From Emcibacter sp. (lineage in GTDB: Bacteria; Pseudomonadota; Alphaproteobacteria; Sphingomonadales; Emcibacteraceae), in contig NZ_OY776217.1 of the NCBI RefSeq assembly GCF_963675455.1, positions 1,784,001 to 1,848,000 on the forward strand: a DNA stretch of 64,000 nt, in the 5' to 3' direction. The first letter of the stretch is position 1; every line of letters begins with the position of its first letter. Position numbers and translations under genes: made by a program. Of this stretch, positions 25,482 through 34,121 are shown one piece after another. The notes under the pieces were generated by a model. That model worked only from the letters and a program-made list of their open reading frames with translations, made no database searches and was not told the DNA's origin.

Positions 25482-27656
25482 ATGTCTGACACATCCAAGA
25501 CAATGACCACCCCGGCCGGCAAATGTCCGGTTATGCATGGCGGAAACACCGCCGTCGGCAAATCCAACATGGAGTGGTGGCCGAACGCTCTTAACCTGGA
25601 TATCCTGCACCAGCATGATACCAAGACCAACCCGATGGGGACGGACTTCAACTATCGCGAAGAGCTGAAGAAGCTGGACGTTGAAGCGCTCAAGAAAGAC
25701 ATGAAGGCTCTCATGACCGACAGCCAGGACTGGTGGCCGGCCGACTGGGGGCATTATGGCGGCCTCATGATCCGTATGGCCTGGCACTCTGCCGGATCGT
25801 ACCGTATCGCAGACGGTCGCGGCGGCGGCGGTACCGGTAACCAGCGCTTTGCGCCTATCAACTCGTGGCCGGACAACGTAAGTCTCGACAAGGCCCGTCG
25901 TCTGCTGTGGCCGATCAAAAAGAAATACGGCAACAAGGTCAGCTGGGCGGACCTCATCATCCTTGCCGGTAATATGGCCTATGAAACCATGGGCTTGAAA
26001 ACCTTCGGTTTCGCATTTGGCCGCGAGGATATATGGCATCCTGAAGAGGACACCTACTGGGGGTCTGAAAAAGAATGGCTGGCGAAGGATCGTTATTCGA
26101 GCGAGGATGAAAGCTCGCTGGAGAACCCCCTGGCTGCGGTGCAGATGGGCCTGATCTACGTCAACCCGGAAGGCGTTGACGGCAAACCTGATCCGTTGAA
26201 AACTGCAGAGGCCGTTCGCGTAACCTTTGCCCGAATGGCGATGGACGACGAGGAAACCGTTGCCCTGACTGCCGGGGGTCACACCGTCGGCAAGTGTCAC
26301 GGTAACGGCAATGCGGAACTCCTGGGGCCCGACCCGGAAGGCGCCCCTGTTGAAGAGCAGGGCTTCGGCTGGAAGAACCCGAACGGCAAAGGCATGGGCC
26401 GTGATACGATCACCAGCGGTATCGAAGGGGCCTGGACCACTCACCCGACCAAGTGGGACAACGGTTACTTCTACCTGTTGTTCACCTATGACTGGGAACT
26501 GAAGAAAAGCCCGGCCGGCGCCTGGCAGTGGGAACCTGTCAACATCAGGGAAGAAGACAAGCCGGTTGATGTTGAGGATCCGTCGATCCGCTATAATCCG
26601 ATCATGACGGATGCCGACATGGCCATGATCAAGGATCCAGCCTACGCCAAGATTTCGGAGCGTTTCTATAAAGATCCCGCGTACTTCTCGGAAGTATTCG
26701 CGCGGGCCTGGTTCAAGCTGACCCACCGCGACATGGGCCCGAAAGCCCGTTATGTCGGTCCCGATGTGCCGCAGGAAGACCTGGTCTGGCAGGATCCGGT
26801 TCCGGCAGGCTCGACCTCCTATGATGTCGAGGCCGTCAAGGCGCGCATTGCAGCTAGCGGTCTCGGTGTCAGCGACATGGTCGCTACGGCCTGGGACAGT
26901 GCACGGACCTATCGCGGCTCGGACATGCGCGGCGGGGCCAATGGTGCCCGTATCCGCCTGACCCCGCAGAAGGACTGGGAAGGCAACGAACCGGTGCGTC
27001 TGGCCAGGGTGCTGGAAGTTCTGGAAGGCATTGCCGCCGATACCGGCGCCAGCGTGGCGGATGTTATCGTGCTGGCGGGTAATGTCGGCATTGAACAGGC
27101 GGCGAAAGCGGCCGGTTTTGAGGTGACTGTTCCCTTTGCACCGGGACGTGGCGACGCGACAGATGAGATGACGGATGCCGAGAGCTTCGAGCCGCTGGAG
27201 CCGATCCATGACGGCTATCGCAACTGGCTGAAGAAGGACTATATGGTCAGTGCTGAAGAACTGATGCTCGATCGCACCCAGTTGATGGGGCTGACGGCGC
27301 CCGAGATGGTTGTCCTGGTCGGCGGCATGCGGGTTCTCGGCACCAACCACGGCGGCACAAAGCATGGCGTGCTTACCGATAACGAAGGTGCGCTGACCAA
27401 TGACTTCTTCGTCAACCTCACCGATATGAGGAACAGCTGGAAGCCGGCGGACAACGGCCTCTATGAGATCCGCGATCGCAAGACGGGCGATGTCAAATGG
27501 ACGGCGACCCGGATGGATCTCGTGTTCGGGTCAAACTCGATCCTTCGCTCCTATGCGGAAGTTTATGCCCAGGACGACAACGGGGAGAAGTTCGTGAATG
27601 ACTTCGTTGCCGCCTGGACCAAGGTCATGAACGCGGACCGTTTCGACCTGAACTAG
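25482..27656 (+). CDS. katG: Catalase-peroxidase
   Basis: A 724-residue bifunctional haem enzyme that removes hydrogen peroxide. The distal triad Arg98, Trp101 and His102 sits in MIRMAWHSAG. The tyrosine of QMGLIYVNPEG and the methionine of ARMAMDDEET provide the rest of the Met-Tyr-Trp adduct needed for catalase activity. The proximal histidine is in TAGGHTVGKCHG. A second, haemless copy of the peroxidase fold fills the C-terminal half. AAGGAG lies just before the start, and a strong terminator follows. No signal peptide, so cytosolic. Confidence 0.97.
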   Translation: MSDTSKTMTTPAGKCPVMHGGNTAVGKSNMEWWPNALNLDILHQHDTKTNPMGTDFNYREELKKLDVEALKKDMKALMTDSQDWWPADWGHYGGLMIRMAWHSAGSYRIADGRGGGGTGNQRFAPINSWPDNVSLDKARRLLWPIKKKYGNKVSWADLIILAGNMAYETMGLKTFGFAFGREDIWHPEEDTYWGSEKEWLAKDRYSSEDESSLENPLAAVQMGLIYVNPEGVDGKPDPLKTAEAVRVTFARMAMDDEETVALTAGGHTVGKCHGNGNAELLGPDPEGAPVEEQGFGWKNPNGKGMGRDTITSGIEGAWTTHPTKWDNGYFYLLFTYDWELKKSPAGAWQWEPVNIREEDKPVDVEDPSIRYNPIMTDADMAMIKDPAYAKISERFYKDPAYFSEVFARAWFKLTHRDMGPKARYVGPDVPQEDLVWQDPVPAGSTSYDVEAVKARIAASGLGVSDMVATAWDSARTYRGSDMRGGANGARIRLTPQKDWEGNEPVRLARVLEVLEGIAADTGASVADVIVLAGNVGIEQAAKAAGFEVTVPFAPGRGDATDEMTDAESFEPLEPIHDGYRNWLKKDYMVSAEELMLDRTQLMGLTAPEMVVLVGGMRVLGTNHGGTKHGVLTDNEGALTNDFFVNLTDMRNSWKPADNGLYEIRDRKTGDVKWTATRMDLVFGSNSILRSYAEVYAQDDNGEKFVNDFVAAWTKVMNADRFDLN

Positions 27657-27677
27657 GAGCTGTATGGTTAAAATTCT

Positions 27678-27715
27678 ATCCCCGCCGGCGGTGACGTCGG
27701 CGGGGATTGTCTTTT
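27678..27715 (+). terminator. Terminator of katG
   Basis: ATCCCCGCCG and CGGCGGGGAT form a perfect 10-bp stem with a 10-nt loop, followed by TGTCTTTTT. Confidence 0.88.
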
Positions 27716-27776
27716 TCCGGGTTCCTATATAGACTTATCCGTCAGGGGACCGGAGCAGAACAGGGAATAAACACAA

Positions 27777-28100
27777 ATGCGGCTTTTATGGTTGATTCCG
27801 GCGGTATTCATGATCGGCAATCTGGCGGGATGCGAAAAACTGGAAACCAGGCATAAAAAAACTGTGGAGGAAAGGCTGCTTGACAGTTTTTCCGACAGCA
27901 GTGAAGAATTGCGGGAGCGCGTCGGGCGTGTTGTGGTGGCGGCTGAGAAAAAGGATTACGAGTTTGCCATGAATGAACTGGCGCTGATCTCGGCGACCCG
28001 GCAACTGGAAAAACCCCAGAAAAAAGCTGTGGATGACCTGATGCGCCAGTTGCGCTATGATATGGAAGAGGAAGAACTCGGGGACAAGCTTAATGAATAA
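27777..28100 (+). CDS. Small lipoprotein of unknown function
   Basis: 107 residues. A short signal sequence ends in a lipobox (NLAGC, Cys19), so the protein is lipid-anchored. The mature part is highly charged and helical, with a likely coiled coil (KKTVEERLLDSFSDSSEELRER). No family is recognised. Its end overlaps the start of the next gene by 8 bases, and cytochrome b561 follows, so the three genes probably form one unit. Confidence 0.65.
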   Translation: MRLLWLIPAVFMIGNLAGCEKLETRHKKTVEERLLDSFSDSSEELRERVGRVVVAAEKKDYEFAMNELALISATRQLEKPQKKAVDDLMRQLRYDMEEEELGDKLNE

Positions 28101-28353
28101 AAATACCCTGGGCATTGTCTGGAAGCTGATCATTGCGTCGCTGTTTGTCGGCATGGCGCTCAGTTATTTTGATATTACCCCGGCGGAGCTGATCAAAGAC
28201 CTGCCGGAGACAATCGGCCGGATAGTGGATACGGCCTGGTCCGGAGTGCAGTGGGCGGCAGATTATGTGGTGCTTGGCGCGATTATCGTTGTGCCGGTCT
28301 GGCTGCTGATGAATATATCCAATATTGCCGGAAAATTTAAGAAGAAGGATTAG
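28093..28353 (+). CDS. DUF6460-type inner membrane protein
   Basis: 86 residues with two hydrophobic segments (about 8-27 and 58-77) around the segment ITPAELIKDLPETIGRIVDTAWSGVQW. This is the pattern of small alphaproteobacterial DUF6460 proteins. ATG at 28093 is preferred, since a 12-residue longer form from 28057 would lie deep inside the upstream gene. The function is unknown. Confidence 0.7.
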   Translation: MNKNTLGIVWKLIIASLFVGMALSYFDITPAELIKDLPETIGRIVDTAWSGVQWAADYVVLGAIIVVPVWLLMNISNIAGKFKKKD

Positions 28354-28409
28354 GGGCTGCTTTCCGTATTATACAAAAGCAGTGGATTTTGAGGATAAAG
28401 GAGGATGTG

Positions 28410-28985
28410 ATGTCTGCAAGGAATACAGAAAATACATATGGCAGCGTTGCCCGGGCCCTGCACTGGATCATGGCTCTGCTGATAATCGGCATGTGGGTTT
28501 TAGGCCTTTATATGCATGAACTGCCGCGGGAAACGCCAGAGCAGATGCAGTACAAGTTCGGCCTTTATGACATTCATAAAGCTTTTGGCATGCTGGCACT
28601 GCTGTTCATTCTTTTCCGCATGTACTGGCGGATGACAAATGTCATTCCGGGTTTCCCGGACAGTATGGAAAAATGGGAAAAACTTCTGGCTCATGCGGCG
28701 CATGGAGTGCTCTATCTGCTGATGCTGGCCTTTCCTGTCTCCGGGTATCTCTCCTCAGCGACCGGCGGGCATAACATAACTTTCTTCGGTCTGTTTGAGA
28801 TTCCGCTGCTACTGTCAAAAAATGAGGGATTAAGTGAAGTTTTCGGCGAGATTCACGAGATCTGTGCCTGGACGATCTTTTTTGTCTTTTGCCTTCACGT
28901 GGCTGCGGCGCTTTACCATCATTTTGTCAAAAAGGATGATATCATGATCCGGATGTCACCGCGCGGGGCCGGTAAGGAAGAATAA
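28410..28985 (+). CDS. Cytochrome b561-type membrane haem protein
   Basis: 191 residues with four transmembrane helices and paired histidines for two b-haems: RALHWIMALL, DIHKAFGML, LAHAAHGVLYL, and EIHEICAW with a further histidine in FCLHVAAALYHHF. The family moves electrons from quinol to periplasmic acceptors or dissipates excess reducing power. ATG at 28410 is chosen for the strong RBS AAAGGAGG at 28397-28404, five bases away; a start 21 bases earlier lacks one. A terminator follows. Confidence 0.9.
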   Translation: MSARNTENTYGSVARALHWIMALLIIGMWVLGLYMHELPRETPEQMQYKFGLYDIHKAFGMLALLFILFRMYWRMTNVIPGFPDSMEKWEKLLAHAAHGVLYLLMLAFPVSGYLSSATGGHNITFFGLFEIPLLLSKNEGLSEVFGEIHEICAWTIFFVFCLHVAAALYHHFVKKDDIMIRMSPRGAGKEE

Positions 28986-29007
28986 AGCCGTATTTCCTGA
29001 TTTTATT

Positions 29008-29034
29008 AAAAGGTCGCCGCGGGCGGCCTTTTTT
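29008..29034. terminator. Terminator between cytochrome b561 and the methyltransferase
   Basis: AAAAGGTCGCC and GGCGGCCTTTT pair (one T-G) around a 3-nt loop, with a T run after. It overlaps the stop codon of the convergent gene. Confidence 0.8.
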
Positions 29035-29506
29035 AAATCCAGCGTCTGACCTTGTTTTTATAGTCCAGATAGCTGGCCCCGAATTTTTCTGTCAGATAGG
29101 CCTCTTCGCGCAGGATGACGCCGAAATGCATGGTCATCAGCACCGGGATAAGGGCGATAAACATCCACAGGGAGCCGAAAATCAGGCCAAGGGCAATATA
29201 GATCAGCGTGAAGCCGAGATAGATGGGGTTGCGGCTGACAGCATAAAGCCCGCCGGTATAGATCTGATCCGTCGGGGTCAGCGGATCGGGGTTCTGTTTG
29301 TTTTTGATGAAACTGATGACACTACCGCCCAGCAGGATAAATCCGACGGCAAGCAGGATCCAGCCGATCAGGGCGGCGGGTTTGCCAAGACCAAGATAAA
29401 GCGGCATAAAATAATCCAGCGCCACGGCGAATCCCAGACCGAGGGCATAGATTACCGGGGGTCGTATGATAACGTTGGCATGGTCTTCAATCTCGATTTC
29501 GGCCAT
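29033..29506 (-). CDS. Isoprenylcysteine-carboxyl-methyltransferase-like membrane protein
   Basis: 157 residues with four to five hydrophobic helices. The C-terminal signature is YTGGLYAVSRNPIYLGF and later REEAYLTEKFGASYLDYKNKVRRWI, typical of the ICMT/PEMT/NnrU-like family that methylates small or lipid substrates with SAM at the inner membrane. The bacterial substrate is unknown. It stands alone, convergent with the cytochrome gene. Confidence 0.8.
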   Translation of the reverse strand: MAEIEIEDHANVIIRPPVIYALGLGFAVALDYFMPLYLGLGKPAALIGWILLAVGFILLGGSVISFIKNKQNPDPLTPTDQIYTGGLYAVSRNPIYLGFTLIYIALGLIFGSLWMFIALIPVLMTMHFGVILREEAYLTEKFGASYLDYKNKVRRWI

Positions 29507-29675
29507 TTCTTAACTCCCCTGCTTATATCGGAAACCCCTTGCCGGGCGTTATGATCTGTCGGCTCAGTCGTTCAGGCATTTATCATAGCAATGTTCATAT
29601 TTTTGTTACATTTGTTTTTTTTATGTTTTTCTGCCTATACTCTGCTCATAATAAATAGGTGGAGGACGATGGTAG

Positions 29676-30050
29676 ATGAACGGTGACGTGCTTGTTAAAG
29701 CTACCGTTTGGGTCATGAGCCTGGTATTGGCGCTGGTATTTGTGTCCGTGGGAGTGGGTAAAATTGCCGGTGCGGATGCACATATTGCACATTACCAATC
29801 CTGGGGCATTCCGTCCTGGGCGCTACTGGCTCTTGGTGTTCTGGAGGTGACGGGCGGGGTGTTTTTACTGATCCCCCGCTGGGCCTTGATCGGAGCTTTC
29901 ATTCTTTCCCTTGAACTGGCGGCCAGTGCCATGATGCATTTTTCGCTTGATGAAAACCATCTTGTGATGCGCGCCCTTGTTCTGCTTTTCATGCTGTTGG
30001 GGATAAGCTACCTGAGGGTCAAAAGAATGCCCGAGAATGGTTTGAATTGA
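29676..30050 (+). CDS. DoxX-like membrane protein
   Basis: 124 residues with four predicted transmembrane helices. It carries the DoxX-type opening (VFVSVGVGKIAGADAHIAHYQSWGIPSW) and a GVLEVTGGVFLLIPR segment. Members occur with thiosulfate or redox proteins, but many have no known role. GGAGG lies ten bases before the ATG. It precedes the lipoprotein gene by about 80 bases. Confidence 0.75.
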   Translation: MNGDVLVKATVWVMSLVLALVFVSVGVGKIAGADAHIAHYQSWGIPSWALLALGVLEVTGGVFLLIPRWALIGAFILSLELAASAMMHFSLDENHLVMRALVLLFMLLGISYLRVKRMPENGLN

Positions 30051-30131
30051 CTGTTTCGTTAACGGCTCCTTCATATTGATTGACTATTCTGGGTTGAAAT
30101 TTCAGGCGGATTTAAAAAGAGGGGCCCCGTT

Positions 30132-31112
30132 TTGACCCGGATCATTACAAAAAAACTTATTCTCACGGCTGCTGGCAGCCTTTTTCTGGCAGCTTGCGGA
30201 GGTGGTGGCGGCAGCACACCTGCACCAACAACGCCCACCCTGCCCACAAGCAATGACAGCCTGGATGACATCCAGGTGTCCGAGGATTTCAACAGCTTCT
30301 CCAGTATTGTGCTTGTCAAGGTTGAGGGCGCAACGGAGACCGTTGATTCTTCAAATCAAACCCAGAGTTCTGATGCGGTCGTTGGCGTGAATACTGATGG
30401 CAGCTTTGAAGTGACTATAAGCGGCCAGGGTGACGATAATGATGTGAACTTTGATTTTACATTCACCAGTGCCATGCGTACGGTCGGGACCGAGAAAACA
30501 GTATTCCAAAGCAGCAATACAGCCTTTTCCTTGTTGCGCCCGGGGGTAGATGTCAGTATTCCCTTCACGCAAACAGGCGAAACCATCAATATGTCCTATG
30601 TGACTTATGGTCAGTGGGCGAAAACTGACGGTACCATTGCGGCCAATGGCTTTGACAGCGCCCGTGGCTATGTCATCTTCGGGGTTCGGACTGACAGTGT
30701 TCCTACTACCGGAACTGCCACATATGCCGGGGCCGTTGAAGGAATTATGTTCAAGCCTACAGCGACAGCCGGCAGCCCGGAGGTGTGGGGTATAAGTGGT
30801 CGTGTGGATATCGATGTTGATTTTGCAGCGGCCAACAATAACGTTGTTGCCACGTTCAGCAAAATGGCGCAATCTGTCGTTGGAACCACCAATGACTGGG
30901 TAAATTTCACGATGACAAGTGATCTTTCAAATGGTCTCTTTTCCGGAGCCGCCTCTAATTTCACGGATGCTGGTTCTGGTGCGCCGGTGGCTGGCTATAG
31001 CGGTACGGTAAGCGGTGCTTTCTACGGCCCCAACGCCCAGGAAATTGGCGGGACCTGGTCCGTTGCCGGGCCCGGAGAGGAAGCGGCGGGTGCCTTCGTC
31101 GGCGAACAATAA
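30132..31112 (+). CDS. TbpB-like surface lipoprotein
   Basis: 326 residues starting with TTG. The lipobox is SLFLAACGGGGG, followed by a Thr/Pro-rich linker. The remainder is glycine- and serine-rich beta structure. It ends in a C-lobe barrel motif, SGTVSGAFYGPNAQEIGGTW, then EEAAGAFVGEQ, the signature of transferrin-binding-protein B-like and Slam-exported surface lipoproteins. The ligand is unknown. No TonB receptor or Slam gene is nearby. RBS AGAGGGG supports the TTG. Confidence 0.72.
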   Translation: MTRIITKKLILTAAGSLFLAACGGGGGSTPAPTTPTLPTSNDSLDDIQVSEDFNSFSSIVLVKVEGATETVDSSNQTQSSDAVVGVNTDGSFEVTISGQGDDNDVNFDFTFTSAMRTVGTEKTVFQSSNTAFSLLRPGVDVSIPFTQTGETINMSYVTYGQWAKTDGTIAANGFDSARGYVIFGVRTDSVPTTGTATYAGAVEGIMFKPTATAGSPEVWGISGRVDIDVDFAAANNNVVATFSKMAQSVVGTTNDWVNFTMTSDLSNGLFSGAASNFTDAGSGAPVAGYSGTVSGAFYGPNAQEIGGTWSVAGPGEEAAGAFVGEQ

Positions 31113-31132
31113 GTCCTTTTTCTCAGTGAAAC

Positions 31133-31164
31133 AAAAAAGGCAGCCACTGGCTGCCTTTTGTCTT
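31133..31164. terminator. Terminator between the lipoprotein and spoVR
   Basis: GGCAGCC-act-GGCTGCC inside AAAA/TTTT extensions gives an 11-bp stem. It faces T tracts on both strands. Confidence 0.88.
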
Positions 31165-31179
31165 TTGGCGAGTATGATC

Positions 31180-32718
31180 CTAGCCGCAGGTTTCCTGCAC
31201 TACTTCGCTGGTTATGGGATCGACGCTTTTCAGCACGATGTCATAGCCCCACAGCCTGCGCAGGTGGGCGATGACCTGTTCCGCCGCCTTCTGTGACAGG
31301 GGAATATGGTTATTCATGCTGTGCACCAGGGTCAGCCTGCGGTCGCCGGCCAGGTCGACCCGGCTGACCTGGATATCAAGGTCCATATTGGCCACCGAAT
31401 ATTGGGCGGACAGCGCTTCCCGGACCGCCTTGTAGCCGGGTTCATTGTGGATATGATCGACCTCGATAAAGGTGTTGTCGCAGTCATCATGGATATTGAA
31501 CAGCCGCATTTCCCGGATCAGGTGAGGGCTCAGGAACTGCAGGATGAAACTTTCATCCCGGTAATTTTCCCAGGCGTCTTTCAGCGTTTCGATCGGCTTG
31601 TTGTTGCCGGCGATGTCGGGGAACCATTCCCGGTCCTCGTCGGTCGGGTTTTCACAGATGCGCTGGATATCCTGCATCATGGCAAAACCGAGCGCATAGG
31701 GATTGATGCCGGAGAAATAGGGGCTGTCAAAGGACGGCTGGGCTACCACCCGGGTATGGAAGTCAATGAATTCCAGCATGGCGCCTTCGGTGATCTGGCC
31801 GGTGTCATAAAGCCGGTTCATCAGATAATAATGAACATAGCAGGCACAGCCTTCATTCATCATTTTGGTCTGGCGCTGGGGATAGAAATACTGGGCGATG
31901 GAGCGCACGATACGCAGGATTTCCGCCTGCCAGTGGCTTAGGACCGGGCTGTTTTTCTCCAGAAAATAAAGCAGATTGGATTCCGGAATGCCCAGCTTGG
32001 TCGCAAGCTGTTTTTCCATCTGGTCGAGTTCCGCCGAATCGGTGTTTTTGATTTCCGGCAGGGTGCGCCACAGTTCGTTGACCTGGGACTGCTCATATTC
32101 AAGCCGTTCGAGCTCCCGTTCCTGCATCTTCTTGTCATCCAGTTTTGTCGGGCGGGTGTAACGGTCCACGCCCTGGTCCCTGAGGGCATGGGCGGAATCA
32201 AGGATTTTCTCCACTTCCCGATAACCGTACCGTTCCTCACATTTGGCGATATAGTTTTTGGCGAACTGCAGGTAGTCAAGGATCGCGTCGGCATCGGTCC
32301 ATTGCTTGAACAGGTGATTATTTTTGAAAAAATGATTGTGGCCGAAGGCAGCGTGGGCCATGACCAGAGCCTGCATGGTCATGGAATTTTCTTCCATGAT
32401 GTAGCAGATGCAGGGGTCGGAATTGATCACGATTTCATAAGCCAGTCCCTGGAATCCCTTCTGGTACATGGTCTGATCGCGGATAAAGCTTTTACCGAAA
32501 GACCAGTGGTTATACATCATCGGCATGCCGACGGAACTGTAGGCGTCCAGCATCTGTTCCGAGGTGATGACTTCTACCTGGGTCGGATAAACATCAAGCC
32601 CCATTTCATTGAGCGCGATGTCCTCGATGGCCCGGAAAGTCCGGTCGACGGTCTCGAAATCCCATTCAGCTCCTTCATACAGGAGTGAGGTTTCTGTCTG
32701 TTTTTTCTTTGCACTCAT
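31180..32718 (-). CDS. spoVR: SpoVR family protein (YcgB type)
   Basis: 512 residues from the ATG at 32718. This start is one base after the yeaH stop, whereas a 22-residue longer frame would run into yeaH. Conserved stretches are AEWDFETVDRTFRAIEDIALNEMGLDVYPTQ, HAAFGHNHFFKNN and NEGCACYVHYYLMNRLYD. The family is linked to stress and stationary-phase responses in Gram-negative bacteria. Its biochemical role is unknown. It is the third gene of the prkA-yeaH-spoVR unit. Confidence 0.93.
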   Translation of the reverse strand: MSAKKKQTETSLLYEGAEWDFETVDRTFRAIEDIALNEMGLDVYPTQVEVITSEQMLDAYSSVGMPMMYNHWSFGKSFIRDQTMYQKGFQGLAYEIVINSDPCICYIMEENSMTMQALVMAHAAFGHNHFFKNNHLFKQWTDADAILDYLQFAKNYIAKCEERYGYREVEKILDSAHALRDQGVDRYTRPTKLDDKKMQERELERLEYEQSQVNELWRTLPEIKNTDSAELDQMEKQLATKLGIPESNLLYFLEKNSPVLSHWQAEILRIVRSIAQYFYPQRQTKMMNEGCACYVHYYLMNRLYDTGQITEGAMLEFIDFHTRVVAQPSFDSPYFSGINPYALGFAMMQDIQRICENPTDEDREWFPDIAGNNKPIETLKDAWENYRDESFILQFLSPHLIREMRLFNIHDDCDNTFIEVDHIHNEPGYKAVREALSAQYSVANMDLDIQVSRVDLAGDRRLTLVHSMNNHIPLSQKAAEQVIAHLRRLWGYDIVLKSVDPITSEVVQETCG

Positions 32719-32719
32719 C

Positions 32720-34066
32720 TTACACAGCCTCCTGTGTTGCACCGGCAGAAGAGGAACTGTTTCTGTCCCTGGCGAACAAGTCATGCAGGACCGGGAAGAT
32801 ATCGGCCGCTTTGGTCACCCGGCGAATGGCAAAATTGCGGTTTTGCTTCTGCACCTGGTCATAGGCCTGCCATAGACGGGTGGTGCCGTTATTCCCCATG
32901 AACATTTCCGATTCCTGGGTATCCCATATTTCCACATAGGCAAAATACTGGCACAGCGGCAACAGGCGTTCCTGCAGCATATACTGGCAATGGGCGTTAT
33001 CGCTGTTCAGGTTGTCACCGTCGGAGGCCTGGGCTGCATAGATATTCCAGTCATCGGGCGGATAACGTTCCTTGATGATCTGTTCCATCACTTCAAGGGC
33101 AGTGGAAACAATGGTGCCACCGGTTTCCCGGGAATAGAAGAAGGTCTCTTCATCCACCTCGCTGGCGTGGTGGGTATGGCGGATAAAAACGATATCCACC
33201 TTGGTATATTGTTTTTTCAGGAACAGGTGCAGCAGCATGAAGAAGCGTTTGGCCAGTTCCTTGTGCATCTCGCTCATGGAGCCGGACACGTCCATCAGGC
33301 AGAACATGACCGCATGGGTGTTCGGTTTCTGCTCTTCGGTGAAGCTGGTGTACCGCACATCAATGGGATCGATATAGGGCACGAGTTTGCGCCGCCGCTG
33401 CTTTGTTTCCAGCTGACCGAGCAGATATTCAAGTTCCTTGTCGTCTTTTTCGCTTTTGCGTTTCTTTTCCCGGAGCGCGGTGATCCGGTCTTCCAGCTCC
33501 TCGATTTCCTCGCGGCTTGGTCGTTTCAGGGTTAATCTGCGGGCCAGGCTGTTGCGCATCGTCAGTTTCAGGTTGAGGTTGGCGGGAGAGCCCTCTTTTT
33601 TATAGCCGGCCCGGTGATATTCGGTGACCATCTCTTCCTTGATGGAGGTTTTGACAAAGTCCGGCAGTTCCATGTCTTCGAACAGGATGTTGAGAAATTC
33701 ATCCCGGGTCAGGGAAAAGCTGAAGGCATCTTCGCCTTCGCCATCGTCGCTGGCTTCCCGGCCGCCCTGGCCCTGGCCGCCACCCTGTTCCGGCCGCTTG
33801 ATCCGGTCGCCGGGCATGAACTCCCGGTTTCCCGGCAGGACCCGGTCATGGATGCCCTTGCTGCTGTCGCCGATCAGACGGGGCTCATCCAGCCCGTCAG
33901 AGGGAATGCGGATCTGTTCAGAGGAGTCTATGTCAGAAATCTTCCGGTTTTTGACAGCATCGTCGACCGCTTTCTTGATCTGTTTACGGGCGCGCTGGAT
34001 AAAACGCTGCCTGTTGGTGAGGCTTTTTCCCTTTGGATTCAGCCTTCTGTCAATTATGTGCATCAT
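32720..34066 (-). CDS. yeaH: YeaH/YhbH family protein (DUF444)
   Basis: 448 residues. The N-terminus is basic and charged (NRQRFIQRARKQIKKAV). A von Willebrand factor A-like domain near the C-terminal half contains a MIDAS-type FCLMDVSGSMSEMHK. The protein partners with PrkA in starvation responses in E. coli and in sporulation or carbon starvation elsewhere. AGGAGAG precedes the start. It lies 55 bases after prkA and one base before spoVR. Confidence 0.93.
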   Translation of the reverse strand: MMHIIDRRLNPKGKSLTNRQRFIQRARKQIKKAVDDAVKNRKISDIDSSEQIRIPSDGLDEPRLIGDSSKGIHDRVLPGNREFMPGDRIKRPEQGGGQGQGGREASDDGEGEDAFSFSLTRDEFLNILFEDMELPDFVKTSIKEEMVTEYHRAGYKKEGSPANLNLKLTMRNSLARRLTLKRPSREEIEELEDRITALREKKRKSEKDDKELEYLLGQLETKQRRRKLVPYIDPIDVRYTSFTEEQKPNTHAVMFCLMDVSGSMSEMHKELAKRFFMLLHLFLKKQYTKVDIVFIRHTHHASEVDEETFFYSRETGGTIVSTALEVMEQIIKERYPPDDWNIYAAQASDGDNLNSDNAHCQYMLQERLLPLCQYFAYVEIWDTQESEMFMGNNGTTRLWQAYDQVQKQNRNFAIRRVTKAADIFPVLHDLFARDRNSSSSAGATQEAV

Positions 34067-34121
34067 ACGCGATTACTCTCCTGGAGTGGGCTTAAGTGAA
34101 ACATGGGGGAGGGGCGGGAGA

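Noticed and set aside
25467..27365. A 632-codon open frame antisense to katG
   Set aside because: It mirrors katG codon bias, has no RBS and no recognisable domain; katG is certain.
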